Below, one piece after another: positions 10,641-19,807 of a stretch of DNA of 64,000 bases. The notes under the pieces are model-generated. The model saw nothing but the letters and a program-made list of their open reading frames with translations. It had not been told where the DNA came from and ran no database searches. Position 1 is the first letter of the stretch. Each line of letters begins with the position of its first letter. The translations under genes were made by a program, and so were the position numbers. Source of the stretch: UBA6168 sp039819485 (GTDB lineage Bacteria; Bacteroidota; Bacteroidia; Chitinophagales; Saprospiraceae); NCBI GenBank assembly GCA_039819485.1, contig JBCBRY010000013.1, positions 54,267 to 118,266 on the forward strand, in the 5' to 3' direction.

Positions 10641-11240
10641 TCAATACGCATGTTTACCCCTTGACCATCCATTTTTCGATAAATATTTATTGCCATCCTC
10701 GGCGGCGGGTTCCTCCAGTTGGGTGCCCATGCTATCGTTCCATCGGTTTAAATAGCCGAACAGAGCGACCACCCCCAATATTTCAACAATCTCTCCGTCG
10801 TCCCAGTGCCGCCGCAAATTGTCGGCAATTTCATCTGACACAGCATTGGGAATGGAAGAAGCCGCAATCGCAAAATCAAAAACCGCCCGCTCCGCTTCGC
10901 TAAAAGCCGGATAAGTTTTGTATTCAAAAATATGGTTCAATTTATCTTCGTGCGAGCCATAACGCTCTGCCGCCCGAATGGCATGTGCTTCACAATAACG
11001 ACAACCTGCCGTCATGCTGGCCAGGTAGGCCAGCAACCTTTTTAACGAGCTGGTCACCCGGCCTTTATTTTCCATCACGGCCTGGTTCATTTCCAAAAAT
11101 GCTTTGGCAATACGGGGCCGGTGCATCATGGTAAACAAACTATTGGGCGTAAAACCCAAAGTTTCATCATAAAAGTCCGCCATTTCCTGGGCTTCTTGAT
11201 TGGCGTTGCGGTCGAGTGGAAATACGAGTGGTCGTTTCAT
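10641..11240 (-). CDS. AhpD-like carboxymuconolactone decarboxylase family protein
   Basis: The 199-aa all-helical protein carries the AhpD/CMD redox motif CRYCEAHA (about residues 78-85), with the two Cys and the His that relay protons in AhpD. The family includes alkylhydroperoxidase partners and peroxidase-related enzymes; this single-domain form probably acts as a thiol peroxidase or disulfide reductase. It is the last gene of a minus-strand series behind an enoyl-CoA hydratase, with 96 AT-rich bases and no terminator between them, so cotranscription with the acyl-CoA carboxylase genes is likely. The exact substrate is unknown. Confidence 0.8.
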   Translation of the reverse strand: MKRPLVFPLDRNANQEAQEMADFYDETLGFTPNSLFTMMHRPRIAKAFLEMNQAVMENKGRVTSSLKRLLAYLASMTAGCRYCEAHAIRAAERYGSHEDKLNHIFEYKTYPAFSEAERAVFDFAIAASSIPNAVSDEIADNLRRHWDDGEIVEILGVVALFGYLNRWNDSMGTQLEEPAAEDGNKYLSKNGWSRGKHAY

Positions 11241-11336
11241 TTATTTTTTATTTTCAAAAATGATGTGGAAATAAATAGAAATAGAAAAGAAGTTTTTATT
11301 CAAAAAAATATTCCTATTTATTATTTAAAATTTAAA

Positions 11337-12155
11337 TTATTCCCCGGTCCATTCGGGTTTTCTTTTTTCGCGGAATGCCTTCAGTCCTTCCTGCCCATCT
11401 TTGGTACCGATGGTTTTCATGAGCATGCCAAATAAATATTTATGTTCCGCAGCAGCAGGCCGAATTTTATCAAAAGCTTCGAGGCCGTACTTAATTGCCG
11501 TCGGGCTGTTTTGTTTTAACTCATCAATTATTCGCTCCACTGCTGCATCAATATTTTCTTGAGTGGAAACATGTGACACCAACCCATATTGTTCCGCCTC
11601 CACCACGGGCAGATTATAGCCACGAATACACCAATCCACTACTTTTCTGGCCGGCATCACTTTTAACAAAGCTGCCATTACCTGAAAAGGGTACAATCCC
11701 CTTTTCACCTCTGGCAATCCGAATTTAACATCATCCTGCGCTACGACAACATGACTGCCCGCCAAAAAGAAAAAACCGCCCGCGTAAACATCCCCCGTTA
11801 CTTTTGCAATGACGGGTTTATGGATTTTATTAAATATTTCACCAATTAAAACTTCGCCATTAGGCTGAGAGATTGTTGAGTCATTTTCTTCGATGAAACC
11901 CGCCATTGCTTTCAAGTCGGCACCTGCACAAAATATATTCCCTTTGGCCTGCACTACGACCACCCAAATATTTTTTTCAAAATGCGCATGGTGCATCGCA
12001 TAAGCAATCTCATTGACCATTTGCGGGTGCAGGGCATTTTTTTTATTTGCTCTGTCCAACGTAATTGTCAGCACATGGTCGGCTTCTTTTATTTCTAAAA
12101 AAGCGAATGTCTGTGAATGGATGTTTTGGGTTTGTTCTTTTGTGTATAGATTCAT
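11337..12155 (-). CDS. Enoyl-CoA hydratase/isomerase family protein, probably methylglutaconyl-CoA hydratase
   Basis: The 272-aa crotonase-fold protein shows the usual LDRANKKNAL start strand, the oxyanion-hole segment FCAGADLKAM (about residues 76-85) and the second oxyanion region GGFFFLAGSHVVVAQDDVKFGLPEV. Crotonases hydrate or isomerise enoyl-CoA thioesters. Its place directly downstream of biotin-dependent carboxylase subunits resembles leucine degradation clusters (liuC/AUH type), where methylglutaconyl-CoA is hydrated to HMG-CoA. The substrate is inferred from context; a general enoyl-CoA hydratase is possible. Confidence 0.85.
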   Translation of the reverse strand: MNLYTKEQTQNIHSQTFAFLEIKEADHVLTITLDRANKKNALHPQMVNEIAYAMHHAHFEKNIWVVVVQAKGNIFCAGADLKAMAGFIEENDSTISQPNGEVLIGEIFNKIHKPVIAKVTGDVYAGGFFFLAGSHVVVAQDDVKFGLPEVKRGLYPFQVMAALLKVMPARKVVDWCIRGYNLPVVEAEQYGLVSHVSTQENIDAAVERIIDELKQNSPTAIKYGLEAFDKIRPAAAEHKYLFGMLMKTIGTKDGQEGLKAFREKRKPEWTGE

Positions 12156-12203
12156 TTTTTTAGCGTTTATTAAAAAAACCTGTGAACCTCTATGCCTGCG
12201 TTT

Positions 12204-14174
12204 TTACTCAATTTTCAAAAGCAAAACCCCCGCTTCCACATTGCCCCCCTCCTCAACATAAATTTCCTCTACCACCCCACTCTCCCCTGCATAAATTGTG
12301 TTCTCCATTTTCATCGACGACAATACAACCAACCCATCACCTGCCCCCACAGACTGGCCTTTTTCAACTAATATTTTTATCACCGCTGAAGGCATCGGCG
12401 CAGCATAACCTCCCTTTATTGTTTCTTTTTCTTTTTCCGGAAAACGTTCCTTTTGGGCCAACTGAATATTTCCAAAACTTTCAGAATGGATATAAAAATT
12501 ATTTTTTTTCTTTGAAATATTAAAAACATAGCGAACACCATTTATTTCCACTCTAACAAAATCTTCACTTGCGTCGATCAATTTTACATGGTGGTCACTT
12601 TCCTTTCCAAAAAAAACAAATCCTCCATCGTTGTACCGATATTCAATTTTTATTTCATTTTCGTTAGTTAAATAAACTTCTTTTTGCGGCGCATAAAAAT
12701 TACTGCGCCAACAGGAAGGCAAACTGTGCAGCAGTCCTCTATTTTTTTCCCGTTTTTGCCAGTCAAATAAAGTGGATGCCATTGCTGAAAAATTAACCGC
12801 CAGAGAAGCATGGGACTCCGTTAAATCATCTTCTAAGGTTTCAATAAAATGTGTATCATAAATACCTTTTTGAAAACTTTCTTTCTCCAAAATACGCAAC
12901 AAAAAATCCTGGTTAGTCGTCATGCCAAGACAGACCAGGTTGCGTAATGCATATTGCATTTTCCGGTGAGCAGCAGGGCGGCTTTTGTCCCAGACAATTA
13001 ATTTTGCAATCATTGGGTCGTAAAAAATAGATATTTCAGAGCCACTTTTTATAGCTGACTCAACCCGCAAACCTGCTACTTCCGGCACTTTGAATTTTTC
13101 GATCCTACCCGTGACGGGCAAAAAATTATTTGCTGCATCTTCTGCATATAAACGCACCTCGATGGCGTAGCCTTTTCCTTTTATTTCATCCTGCGAAATA
13201 TTTAAAGGCAATCCCTGCGCCACTTCAATTTGCAGTTCCACCAAATCCAATCCGGTAATTTCTTCGGTTACCGGATGCTCAACCTGTAGGCGGGTGTTGA
13301 CTTCCAAAAAATAAAAGTCTTTGGTTTTTTCATCATAAATAAATTCGACCGTCCCTGCATTGTCGTAGTGAATCGCTTGGGCCGCTGCCACAGCAGCCGC
13401 TCCCATTTTTGCCCGCAGCACTTCATCCATGACGGGCGACGGGCTTTCCTCAATTATTTTTTGATAACGCCGCTGTATGGAACATTCTCTTTCCAGAACA
13501 TGGATCGTATTTCCATGCTGATCCCCAAATATTTGAAATTCAATATGCCGGCCGGAAGCAATGTATTTTTCAATAATTAATTCATCGTCACCGAAAGCAT
13601 TCCTGGATTCTCTTTTGGCAGCATTTATTGCGTTTTCAATTTCTGATTTTTCGCGAACAATGCGCATGCCTTTTCCTCCTCCTCCGGCCGTAGCTTTTAA
13701 TAAAACCGGAAATCCAATTTTAATGGCTTCCGCCGTTAATTTCTCTACCGACTGTTCTTTGCCCTGATAGCCCGGCACTACGGGAACGTTGTGTTCCTGC
13801 ATCAGTTTTTTGGCTTTCGACTTCGACCCCATCGCATCAATGGCACTGATGTTCGGGCCAATAAAAATGATTTTTTTTTCTTCGCACCTTTTGGCAAACA
13901 CTGAATTTTCAGCCAAAAACCCATAGCCCGGATGAATAGCATCGACATTGTTTTTTTGCGCTGTTTCAATAATTTTTTCCTGATTTAAATACGAGGACTT
14001 CGGTGCGCTTCCCCCAATATAAACTGCCATATCTGCCTGTTTGACATAAGGCATATTTTTATCTACTTCCGAAAAAACAGCAATACTTTTTATACCCATT
14101 TTTTTACAGGTGTGGATTATTCGGGAAGCTATTTCGCCCCGGTTGGCTATTAATATGGTATTTATTTTTTTCAC
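12204..14174 (-). CDS. Acyl-CoA carboxylase biotin carboxylase/biotin carrier subunit (methylcrotonyl-CoA carboxylase alpha-like)
   Basis: The 656-aa protein starts with the biotin carboxylase N-domain (ILIANRGEIASRII), then the ATP-grasp domain with the glycine loop KATAGGGGKGMRIV (about 160-175) and the catalytic segment EVNTRLQVEHPVTEEITG. It ends in a biotinyl domain with the attachment motif SSMKMENTI, where the central Lys is biotinylated. This is the full length of MCC/PCC alpha subunits. It carboxylates biotin with bicarbonate and ATP and hands the carboxyl group to the beta subunit encoded immediately upstream. Methylcrotonyl-CoA is the likeliest acceptor given the neighbouring crotonase; propionyl- or geranyl-CoA cannot be excluded. 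Confidence 0.9.
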   Translation of the reverse strand: MKKINTILIANRGEIASRIIHTCKKMGIKSIAVFSEVDKNMPYVKQADMAVYIGGSAPKSSYLNQEKIIETAQKNNVDAIHPGYGFLAENSVFAKRCEEKKIIFIGPNISAIDAMGSKSKAKKLMQEHNVPVVPGYQGKEQSVEKLTAEAIKIGFPVLLKATAGGGGKGMRIVREKSEIENAINAAKRESRNAFGDDELIIEKYIASGRHIEFQIFGDQHGNTIHVLERECSIQRRYQKIIEESPSPVMDEVLRAKMGAAAVAAAQAIHYDNAGTVEFIYDEKTKDFYFLEVNTRLQVEHPVTEEITGLDLVELQIEVAQGLPLNISQDEIKGKGYAIEVRLYAEDAANNFLPVTGRIEKFKVPEVAGLRVESAIKSGSEISIFYDPMIAKLIVWDKSRPAAHRKMQYALRNLVCLGMTTNQDFLLRILEKESFQKGIYDTHFIETLEDDLTESHASLAVNFSAMASTLFDWQKREKNRGLLHSLPSCWRSNFYAPQKEVYLTNENEIKIEYRYNDGGFVFFGKESDHHVKLIDASEDFVRVEINGVRYVFNISKKKNNFYIHSESFGNIQLAQKERFPEKEKETIKGGYAAPMPSAVIKILVEKGQSVGAGDGLVVLSSMKMENTIYAGESGVVEEIYVEEGGNVEAGVLLLKIE

Positions 14175-14267
14175 TTTTTTTAATATTTAAACACAATAGA
14201 CGTTTATGCTGCTAAAGGATCCCTATCATTTTTATGTTCCTTTCGCGTCTCTTACGCCTTTCGCATT

Positions 14268-15869
14268 TCAGTGCCTCCAAACCCCATAGCCGCTCGCACC
14301 TTTAATTTCTTGGTTATATAATACGGCCAAAGAAAACCCCAGATAATTCCTCGTCTCACGCGGGTCCATAACCCCATCGTCCCACAGTTCGGAAGTAGAA
14401 TACCAGGCCGATGATTTTTTTTCTGCTTCGGCAATGAGCATGGCTTTCAGCATTTCGCCTTTTTCTTCATCATATTCCACACCGAGCGATTTGGCGGAAG
14501 CCCGCTGCACAATTTCCATTACACCGGCTAATTGTTCCGAACCCATCACTCCAATTTTTGAATTAGGGTAAGCGAATAAAAAATTAGGATCATAAGAACG
14601 GCCGTTCATACCATAATTGCCCGCGCCAAAAGAAGAGCCGATCATCAATGTAACGGAAGGCACTTCGCTATTAGAAACGGCATTAATTAATTTGGCACCG
14701 TTCTTAATAATTCCGCCTTCCTCATATTTTTTACCGACCATATAGCCCGTAGTATTTTGTAAAAAAACAAGTGGAATATTATTTTGATTGGATAGTTGAA
14801 TAAATTGCGCAGCTTTATTGGCCGACTCGGAAAATATAACGCCATTGTTCGCAATAATACCGACGGGATAGCCGTGTATTTTTGCCCAGCCAGTGACCAT
14901 CGTATTTCCATATTCCGGTTTAAATTCAGCAAAGCGCGAACCATCCGTAATCCGCATAATTAATTCCCGGGCATCAAAAGGAATTTTCGGATCGGCCGGA
15001 ACGACACCTAATATTTCATCGGCATCGTATAATGGCAATTCTATATTTTTTCCCGGCATTAAATGAGGGGTTGAAACTTTTATTATTTCCATTATTTCTC
15101 GCGCCAGTCGAATGCCGTCCAGTTCATCTTCCGCCAAATAATCGCTGACCCCGGAAATGCGGCTGTGCATCTCGGCGCCGCCCAGTTCTTCATCCGTTGC
15201 GATTTCATTGGTAGCCATTTTCACCAAAGGAGGGCCCGCCAAAAAAACCTTGGCAGCCTGTTTTTGGAAAATAGCAAAATCAGACATGCCGGGTATATAG
15301 GCACCGCCGGCAGTAGCATTTCCGAACACGACGGATATGGTCGGCAGTCCCATTTTGGAGCGGCGGGTTATTTCACGAAAGCTCTCTCCACCATAGTTAA
15401 ATATTTTTGCCTGATCGGGCAGGTTCGCCCCGCCGCTTTCCACCAAATTAATAGAGGGCAGCTTACATTCCCGCGCAATTTGCCCAATGCGCAACCCTTT
15501 GAAAACCGTGGCATGGTCTACCGAGCCACCTTTGCGGGTCCCAACATTTGAACTGAGCATGCACAGCTTTCCCGACACCAGTCCAATACCGGACACGTTC
15601 GTTCCTCCTGCACCAAACCCTCCCTTCTTTTCCATCCCTGCCAGTGGCAGCAGCTCTAAAAAAGGACTGTCTTTATCGAGCAACAATTCGAGCCGTTCCC
15701 TGGCCAATAGTTTTCCTCTTTTCCTCGCCCGCTCGATGTGTTTTTCTTTTCCCTGGAAACGACTTTCGGACAGGTGCTTCTCCAGTTTTTCCACCTGCTT
15801 CAGCATAGCGGCATAATTGTCCTTGTACTGCTGGGAGTTGGTATTTATTTTTGATTTTAATGGACGCAT
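14268..15869 (-). CDS. Acyl-CoA carboxylase carboxyltransferase (beta) subunit
   Basis: The 533-aa protein has the two-domain crotonase-like carboxyltransferase fold. The N-terminal half contains RGKLLARERLELLLD and the oxyanion segment FGNATAGGAYIPGMSD. The C-terminal half contains NTTGYMVGKKYEEGGIIKNGAKL, SFGAGNYGMNGR and the family ending GYGVWRH. Length matches MCC beta. It transfers carboxyl from biotin to an enoyl/acyl-CoA. It is the first gene of the minus-strand carboxylase operon, 93 bases ahead of the alpha subunit. A terminator just upstream separates it from xisI. Confidence 0.9.
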   Translation of the reverse strand: MRPLKSKINTNSQQYKDNYAAMLKQVEKLEKHLSESRFQGKEKHIERARKRGKLLARERLELLLDKDSPFLELLPLAGMEKKGGFGAGGTNVSGIGLVSGKLCMLSSNVGTRKGGSVDHATVFKGLRIGQIARECKLPSINLVESGGANLPDQAKIFNYGGESFREITRRSKMGLPTISVVFGNATAGGAYIPGMSDFAIFQKQAAKVFLAGPPLVKMATNEIATDEELGGAEMHSRISGVSDYLAEDELDGIRLAREIMEIIKVSTPHLMPGKNIELPLYDADEILGVVPADPKIPFDARELIMRITDGSRFAEFKPEYGNTMVTGWAKIHGYPVGIIANNGVIFSESANKAAQFIQLSNQNNIPLVFLQNTTGYMVGKKYEEGGIIKNGAKLINAVSNSEVPSVTLMIGSSFGAGNYGMNGRSYDPNFLFAYPNSKIGVMGSEQLAGVMEIVQRASAKSLGVEYDEEKGEMLKAMLIAEAEKKSSAWYSTSELWDDGVMDPRETRNYLGFSLAVLYNQEIKGASGYGVWRH

Positions 15870-15960
15870 GGAACAGAAAACATCTTATTTTTATTCAGGT
15901 CACGAAGGTTAATAAAAATATTGTTTTTGAAAAGTGAATTTTAGTTTTTGTCAAAAACAA

Positions 15961-15995
15961 AAATCCCCGCTGACGATCATCAGCGGGGATTTTTT
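15961..15995 (-). terminator. Intrinsic terminator of the xisH-xisI pair
   Basis: The strong stem AAATCCCCGCTGA / TCAGCGGGGATTT is flanked by A- and T-runs. It lies 30 bases behind the xisI stop and upstream of the carboxylase operon. Confidence 0.85.
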
Positions 15996-16025
15996 AAACG
16001 GGAAAAACAGGTCAAAGAAACTCAG

Positions 16026-16349
16026 CTAAGCGGCCGCTTTTATCTGCTCCTCTAAATAAGGATCATAAAAAATTTTAGTGGGAATACCGAACTTAGAATA
16101 TTTGGCAATAACGTCTTCATCCGAATTATTTGCCAACAACCATATCCTACCTTCCTTCATTTCGAAATGATAAACCAAAATGTAATTGTATCTTCGGTTA
16201 TGCCAACCACTTGTAATTAATAGAAGATGCTTTCCATTCTCGCTAATAAGCAGTTCATTAGATAGGCCAGGCTGATTTTTATAAACATATTTGGCCTCTT
16301 TTTCCAGTTCATTTTTAATGACATCCCAGTATTTAATTATTTGATCCAT
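16026..16349 (-). CDS. xisI: XisI family protein
   Basis: The 107-aa product fits the XisI family (fdxN element excision controlling factor): about 110 residues, a short N-terminal helix, then strands with LLISENGKHLLLITSGWHNRRYNYILVYHF cut into the usual blocks and a C-terminal DEDVIAKYSKFGIP segment. XisI is known from cyanobacteria, where xisH and xisI are needed for developmental excision of the fdxN element. The start overlaps the end of xisH by 13 bases, indicating translational coupling. No excisable element is visible beside it, so the function here is unknown. Confidence 0.8.
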   Translation of the reverse strand: MDQIIKYWDVIKNELEKEAKYVYKNQPGLSNELLISENGKHLLLITSGWHNRRYNYILVYHFEMKEGRIWLLANNSDEDVIAKYSKFGIPTKIFYDPYLEEQIKAAA

Positions 16350-16750
16350 TTTACTATTTTTTGTTCAGTGGTATTTACCACAATGAATTTCAAATTGTAT
16401 TGCTTAATTCGTCTGATCAAAAAAGGAATTCTGAAAATCCGAAAGTAGGATATATTGGATATTGCCATAAATACTTCCTGGTCAATTCCTTCGTCTTTCA
16501 ATGCATCCCGATAAAAAAGATACTGACCGAAAGCTGGGTAAAAAGCATAGACCAGCGAGGCACCAATCAATGATTTAACCTCAACCGCAATCTGCTCTCC
16601 TTCTTTTTCGGCAGCTAATACTTTTTCGCTTTCCAAATCAATCCTAAAGTTTATGCCCCCCGAAGGTACAATGTATGGGTCTTGGGTTATCACCCACCCT
16701 TCTTTCTCCAATGCCGCCCTGACATCAGTGTGTATTTTATCAAAAGCCAT
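16337..16750 (-). CDS. xisH: XisH family protein
   Basis: The 137-aa product from the ATG at 16750 begins MAFDKIHTDVRAALEKEGW, matching the usual XisH start. It contains a PD-(D/E)xK nuclease-like core: RIDLE followed by IAVEVKS (the Glu-x-Lys pair). The open frame extends upstream to a TTG, but a -7 box at 16772-16779 places the transcript start downstream of that codon, so the ATG is preferred. XisH is a known partner of XisI; whether the nuclease-like core is catalytic is not established. The pair forms a two-gene operon closed by a terminator. Confidence 0.8.
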   Translation of the reverse strand: MAFDKIHTDVRAALEKEGWVITQDPYIVPSGGINFRIDLESEKVLAAEKEGEQIAVEVKSLIGASLVYAFYPAFGQYLFYRDALKDEGIDQEVFMAISNISYFRIFRIPFLIRRIKQYNLKFIVVNTTEQKIVKWIK

Positions 16751-16771
16751 CTCGAAGTGTTTTTCGTTTTT

Positions 16772-16779
16772 CAAAGTTA
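16772..16779 (-). promoter_or_regulatory. -7 promoter box of xisH
   Basis: TAACTTTG on the minus strand fits TAnnTTTG. It lies 22 bases before the preferred ATG. No clear -33 TTG at 19-base spacing was found. Confidence 0.45.
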
Positions 16780-16837
16780 ATCATTCCGGCCAAATAATAA
16801 AACCGGTTGGATCGCCACATCATTTGCTTCCTTTCGA

Positions 16838-16845
16838 TACTTTTG
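16838..16845 (+). promoter_or_regulatory. Possible -7 box for the glucanotransferase gene
   Basis: TACTTTTG matches TAnnTTTG about 130 bases upstream of the ATG. The -33 element is not convincing. Confidence 0.25.
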
Positions 16846-16976
16846 CGCTTCCTTTAAAGGCCGGATTGGCTGAATTTCTAAGATTTAGCGAATCGTCATT
16901 TAGTCGAAGTCAGATTTGCCTAATCTTTGAGGCTTGGTAAATCAACACGTTCCAAAACGCAAAAAACAAACTGCAC

Positions 16977-19652
16977 ATGATCGCAAATTTTCATATTAAT
17001 TATAACACAAAATGGGGAGAGCAGATCGCCATACAACTACAGAGGAAAGACAAAGCAGAAACCATCGTTTGTCAAACCTACGATGGCAAAAACTGGCAGG
17101 CAGCCATTGAAATCGCTGAAAACGAGACTGTTATTTATAAGTACATTTTACAAAACAAAGAAATTTCCAATCCCGAATTTGGGGACGACCGGTTGCTCAT
17201 CGCCCCCAAAACGTCTTCGCAACTATTCATACAGGATTTTTGGCGCCCCGCCAATGAGGTCGGCAATTCCTTTTTTTCCGCCGCTTTCAAAGACGTTATT
17301 TTTAAAAGAGGCAAAACCGCCAGAAAAGCCGGCCGTGCGAAAAAGTCCAATAAAAACAAAGTGCTTTTTCAATTGAATGCAGCCGCCATTTCGCAGCAGC
17401 TCACTTTCTGTATTCTGGGAAATACGGAGGCACTCGGCAATTGGGAAAAACCGATCGTTTTATCGGACAAAAATTATCCGGTTTGGCAGGCAGAAGTAGA
17501 GATGGAAAATCCGGGCGTAAACGTGGAATACAAATACGCCATTTATGATCCGACAAAAAAAGAAGTAGTGGAATGGGAAACCGGCCCCAACCGCAACCTG
17601 CTTTTTAGCTTCCCCTCTGAAAATGGCCATACATTGGTACAAACGGATGAAAACTACCGCTATGCGTCCGGTCTTTGGCAAGGTGCCGGCGTAGCCGTTC
17701 CGGTATTTTCATTGCGGAGCAAAAACGGGCTGGGCATTGGTGAATACACAGATATCAAATTGTTGGTGGACTGGGCCGTAAAGACGAACATGAAACTCGT
17801 GCAGGTACTGCCCGTGAACGATACCATCGTCACCAAAACCTGGAAGGACAGCTACCCTTACCGTGCCATTTCGGTGTTCGCACTGCACCCAATGTTCATC
17901 AACATAAACGCCGTTGCGGACTTAAAAGACAAAAAAGCAGCCACCCGGCTGAAAAGAAAAACCACGGAATTAAACAAGCTCGAAGCAATCGATTTTGAAA
18001 AAGTTTTTGCTGCAAAAATGGAGTTCTTCCGGTTGCTATTTAACCAGGAAAAAATTAGTTTTTCAAAAAACAAAGAGGCAAAAAATTTTATTGAAAAAAA
18101 TAAAAACTGGTTAAAGCCCTACGCCGCTTTTTGCCATTTACGCGATGTAAACGGCACCGCCATTTTTCAGGACTGGAAAAAATATTCGGTGTATTCCGAG
18201 CAGGTACTAAAGGATTTGTGTTCACCGAAATCAAAGGTCTACGACGAAATTCTCTTTTACTATTTTCTGCAATTTCATGCGCACCAGCAATTGTTCGGTG
18301 CCACGGAATACGCCCGCAAGAATGGTGTCGTGCTGAAAGGGGATTTGCCCATCGGCATTGCACGGGAAAGCAGCGACGCCTGGGTCGCTCCACATTTGTA
18401 CAACATGGACGGGCAGGCCGGCGCGCCGCCGGATTTTTATTCCGAAAACGGACAAAATTGGGGCTTCCCTACTTACAACTGGGAGGAAATGTCGAAAGAT
18501 GGGTTTGAATGGTGGCGGCAGCGCATGACCAAACTGGCCGAATATTTCGATGCCCTCCGTATTGACCACATCCTTGGTTTTTTCCGCATCTGGGAAATAC
18601 CGACCGACCAGGTGATCGGCACCATGGGAGTGTTCAACCCGAGACTGCCGTACTCCCGGGAGGAGCTGCGCAACTTTGGACTGTATGGCGGCCTGAGCCG
18701 TTATACACGGCCTTATATTCGTGGGCATTTCCTCCGGGAAATGTTTGGCGAGGATGCCGATTATGTCCGAACGACCTTTTTAAACGAATTGAAATTCAGC
18801 ATCTTCGAATTAAAGGAATTTGTAGATACACAGCTGAAAATCAAAACCTTATTTGCCAACGATGACAACTACGCCGGCAAAAAACACCTCGAAGAAGGGC
18901 TCATGAAACTGGTCAGCGAGGTGCTGCTACTGGAAGAGCCTGGCAGCAAAGGAGCGGCTTTCAACCCGCGCATCACACTGAGCACCACCCGTTCTTTTAA
19001 GGAGCTGACCCCGAACGAACAGGCCACTTTTGAAAGCCTTTACAACGAATACCACTTCAACCGCCACAACGAGTATTGGCGGCAACAGGCCGAGTGGAAA
19101 CTACCGGCACTGTTGCAAGCCACCGACATGTTTATCTGTGGTGAAGACCTCGGCATGATCCCCGCTTCCGTGCCCGGTGTCATGCAAAAACTCAACATCC
19201 TTACGTTGGAAATACAGCGCATGGCCAAAGGAGATACCGCTTTTGGCGAGCCGGAAAAGTATCCATATACGTCCGTTTGCAGCCCCTCCTGCCACGACAT
19301 GGCCACGGTTCGCGGCTGGTGGGAAGAAGACTACGAGCGGTCCACCAAATTCTTCCACCTACACCTCGATCCGAACAACCCGGCACCAAAGGCTTGTACC
19401 CCCGGCGTGGTCGAGACGATCAATTGGCAACACCTCGAATCACCGAGCATGTGGGCCATTTTCCCCATTCAGGATCTTGTGGGGATGGACGCTGGCCTCC
19501 GCCGGGCCGACGCCAATGCCGAGCAGATCAATGACCCGAGTAACCCCGAGCATTATTGGAGGTTCCGGTTTCATATGAATTTGGAAGAGTTGATGAATGA
19601 GGAAGAGTTGAATGAAAAGGTGAAAAGGATGGTGGTGCAGACGGGGAGGTAA
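16977..19652 (+). CDS. malQ: 4-alpha-glucanotransferase with N-terminal starch-binding modules (DPE2/MalQ type)
   Basis: The 891-aa protein begins with two CBM20-like starch-binding modules (about 1-110 and 120-225; TFCILGNTEALGNWEKPIVL is the classic CBM20 core). A GH77 catalytic domain follows (GVAVPVFSLRSKNGLGIGEYTDI). The nucleophile region DALRIDHILGFFRIWEIP, acid/base region FICGEDLGMIPASVPGVM and SPSCHDMATVRGWWEED are all intact. GH77 enzymes transfer alpha-1,4-glucan segments between maltooligosaccharides or to glucose in cytoplasmic glycogen/maltose metabolism. The CBM20 arrangement and length match the DPE2-like group rather than short E. coli MalQ. It stands alone, convergent with the prenyltransferase gene. 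Confidence 0.92.
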   Translation: MIANFHINYNTKWGEQIAIQLQRKDKAETIVCQTYDGKNWQAAIEIAENETVIYKYILQNKEISNPEFGDDRLLIAPKTSSQLFIQDFWRPANEVGNSFFSAAFKDVIFKRGKTARKAGRAKKSNKNKVLFQLNAAAISQQLTFCILGNTEALGNWEKPIVLSDKNYPVWQAEVEMENPGVNVEYKYAIYDPTKKEVVEWETGPNRNLLFSFPSENGHTLVQTDENYRYASGLWQGAGVAVPVFSLRSKNGLGIGEYTDIKLLVDWAVKTNMKLVQVLPVNDTIVTKTWKDSYPYRAISVFALHPMFININAVADLKDKKAATRLKRKTTELNKLEAIDFEKVFAAKMEFFRLLFNQEKISFSKNKEAKNFIEKNKNWLKPYAAFCHLRDVNGTAIFQDWKKYSVYSEQVLKDLCSPKSKVYDEILFYYFLQFHAHQQLFGATEYARKNGVVLKGDLPIGIARESSDAWVAPHLYNMDGQAGAPPDFYSENGQNWGFPTYNWEEMSKDGFEWWRQRMTKLAEYFDALRIDHILGFFRIWEIPTDQVIGTMGVFNPRLPYSREELRNFGLYGGLSRYTRPYIRGHFLREMFGEDADYVRTTFLNELKFSIFELKEFVDTQLKIKTLFANDDNYAGKKHLEEGLMKLVSEVLLLEEPGSKGAAFNPRITLSTTRSFKELTPNEQATFESLYNEYHFNRHNEYWRQQAEWKLPALLQATDMFICGEDLGMIPASVPGVMQKLNILTLEIQRMAKGDTAFGEPEKYPYTSVCSPSCHDMATVRGWWEEDYERSTKFFHLHLDPNNPAPKACTPGVVETINWQHLESPSMWAIFPIQDLVGMDAGLRRADANAEQINDPSNPEHYWRFRFHMNLEELMNEEELNEKVKRMVVQTGR

Positions 19653-19752
19653 ATACAGGTCGCAAATGAAAACAGCGTTGTTTATGTTTTGAAACGTTAA
19701 CAACGCTGGCACATAAGCACCGATTTCCTAAATTTTTGAAATTCAGGAAATT

Positions 19753-19788
19753 TACTTAATTCAAGTTGTTCGCAACTTGAATTAAGTA
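19753..19788. terminator. Perfect 16-bp hairpin with TTCG loop
   Basis: TACTTAATTCAAGTTG and its exact complement flank a TTCG tetraloop between the convergent malQ and prenyltransferase genes. No strong T-run follows. A weaker inverted repeat (TTCCT...AGGAA) precedes it. Confidence 0.6.
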
Positions 19789-19807
19789 TCTGTTTTGACA
19801 AACTACA

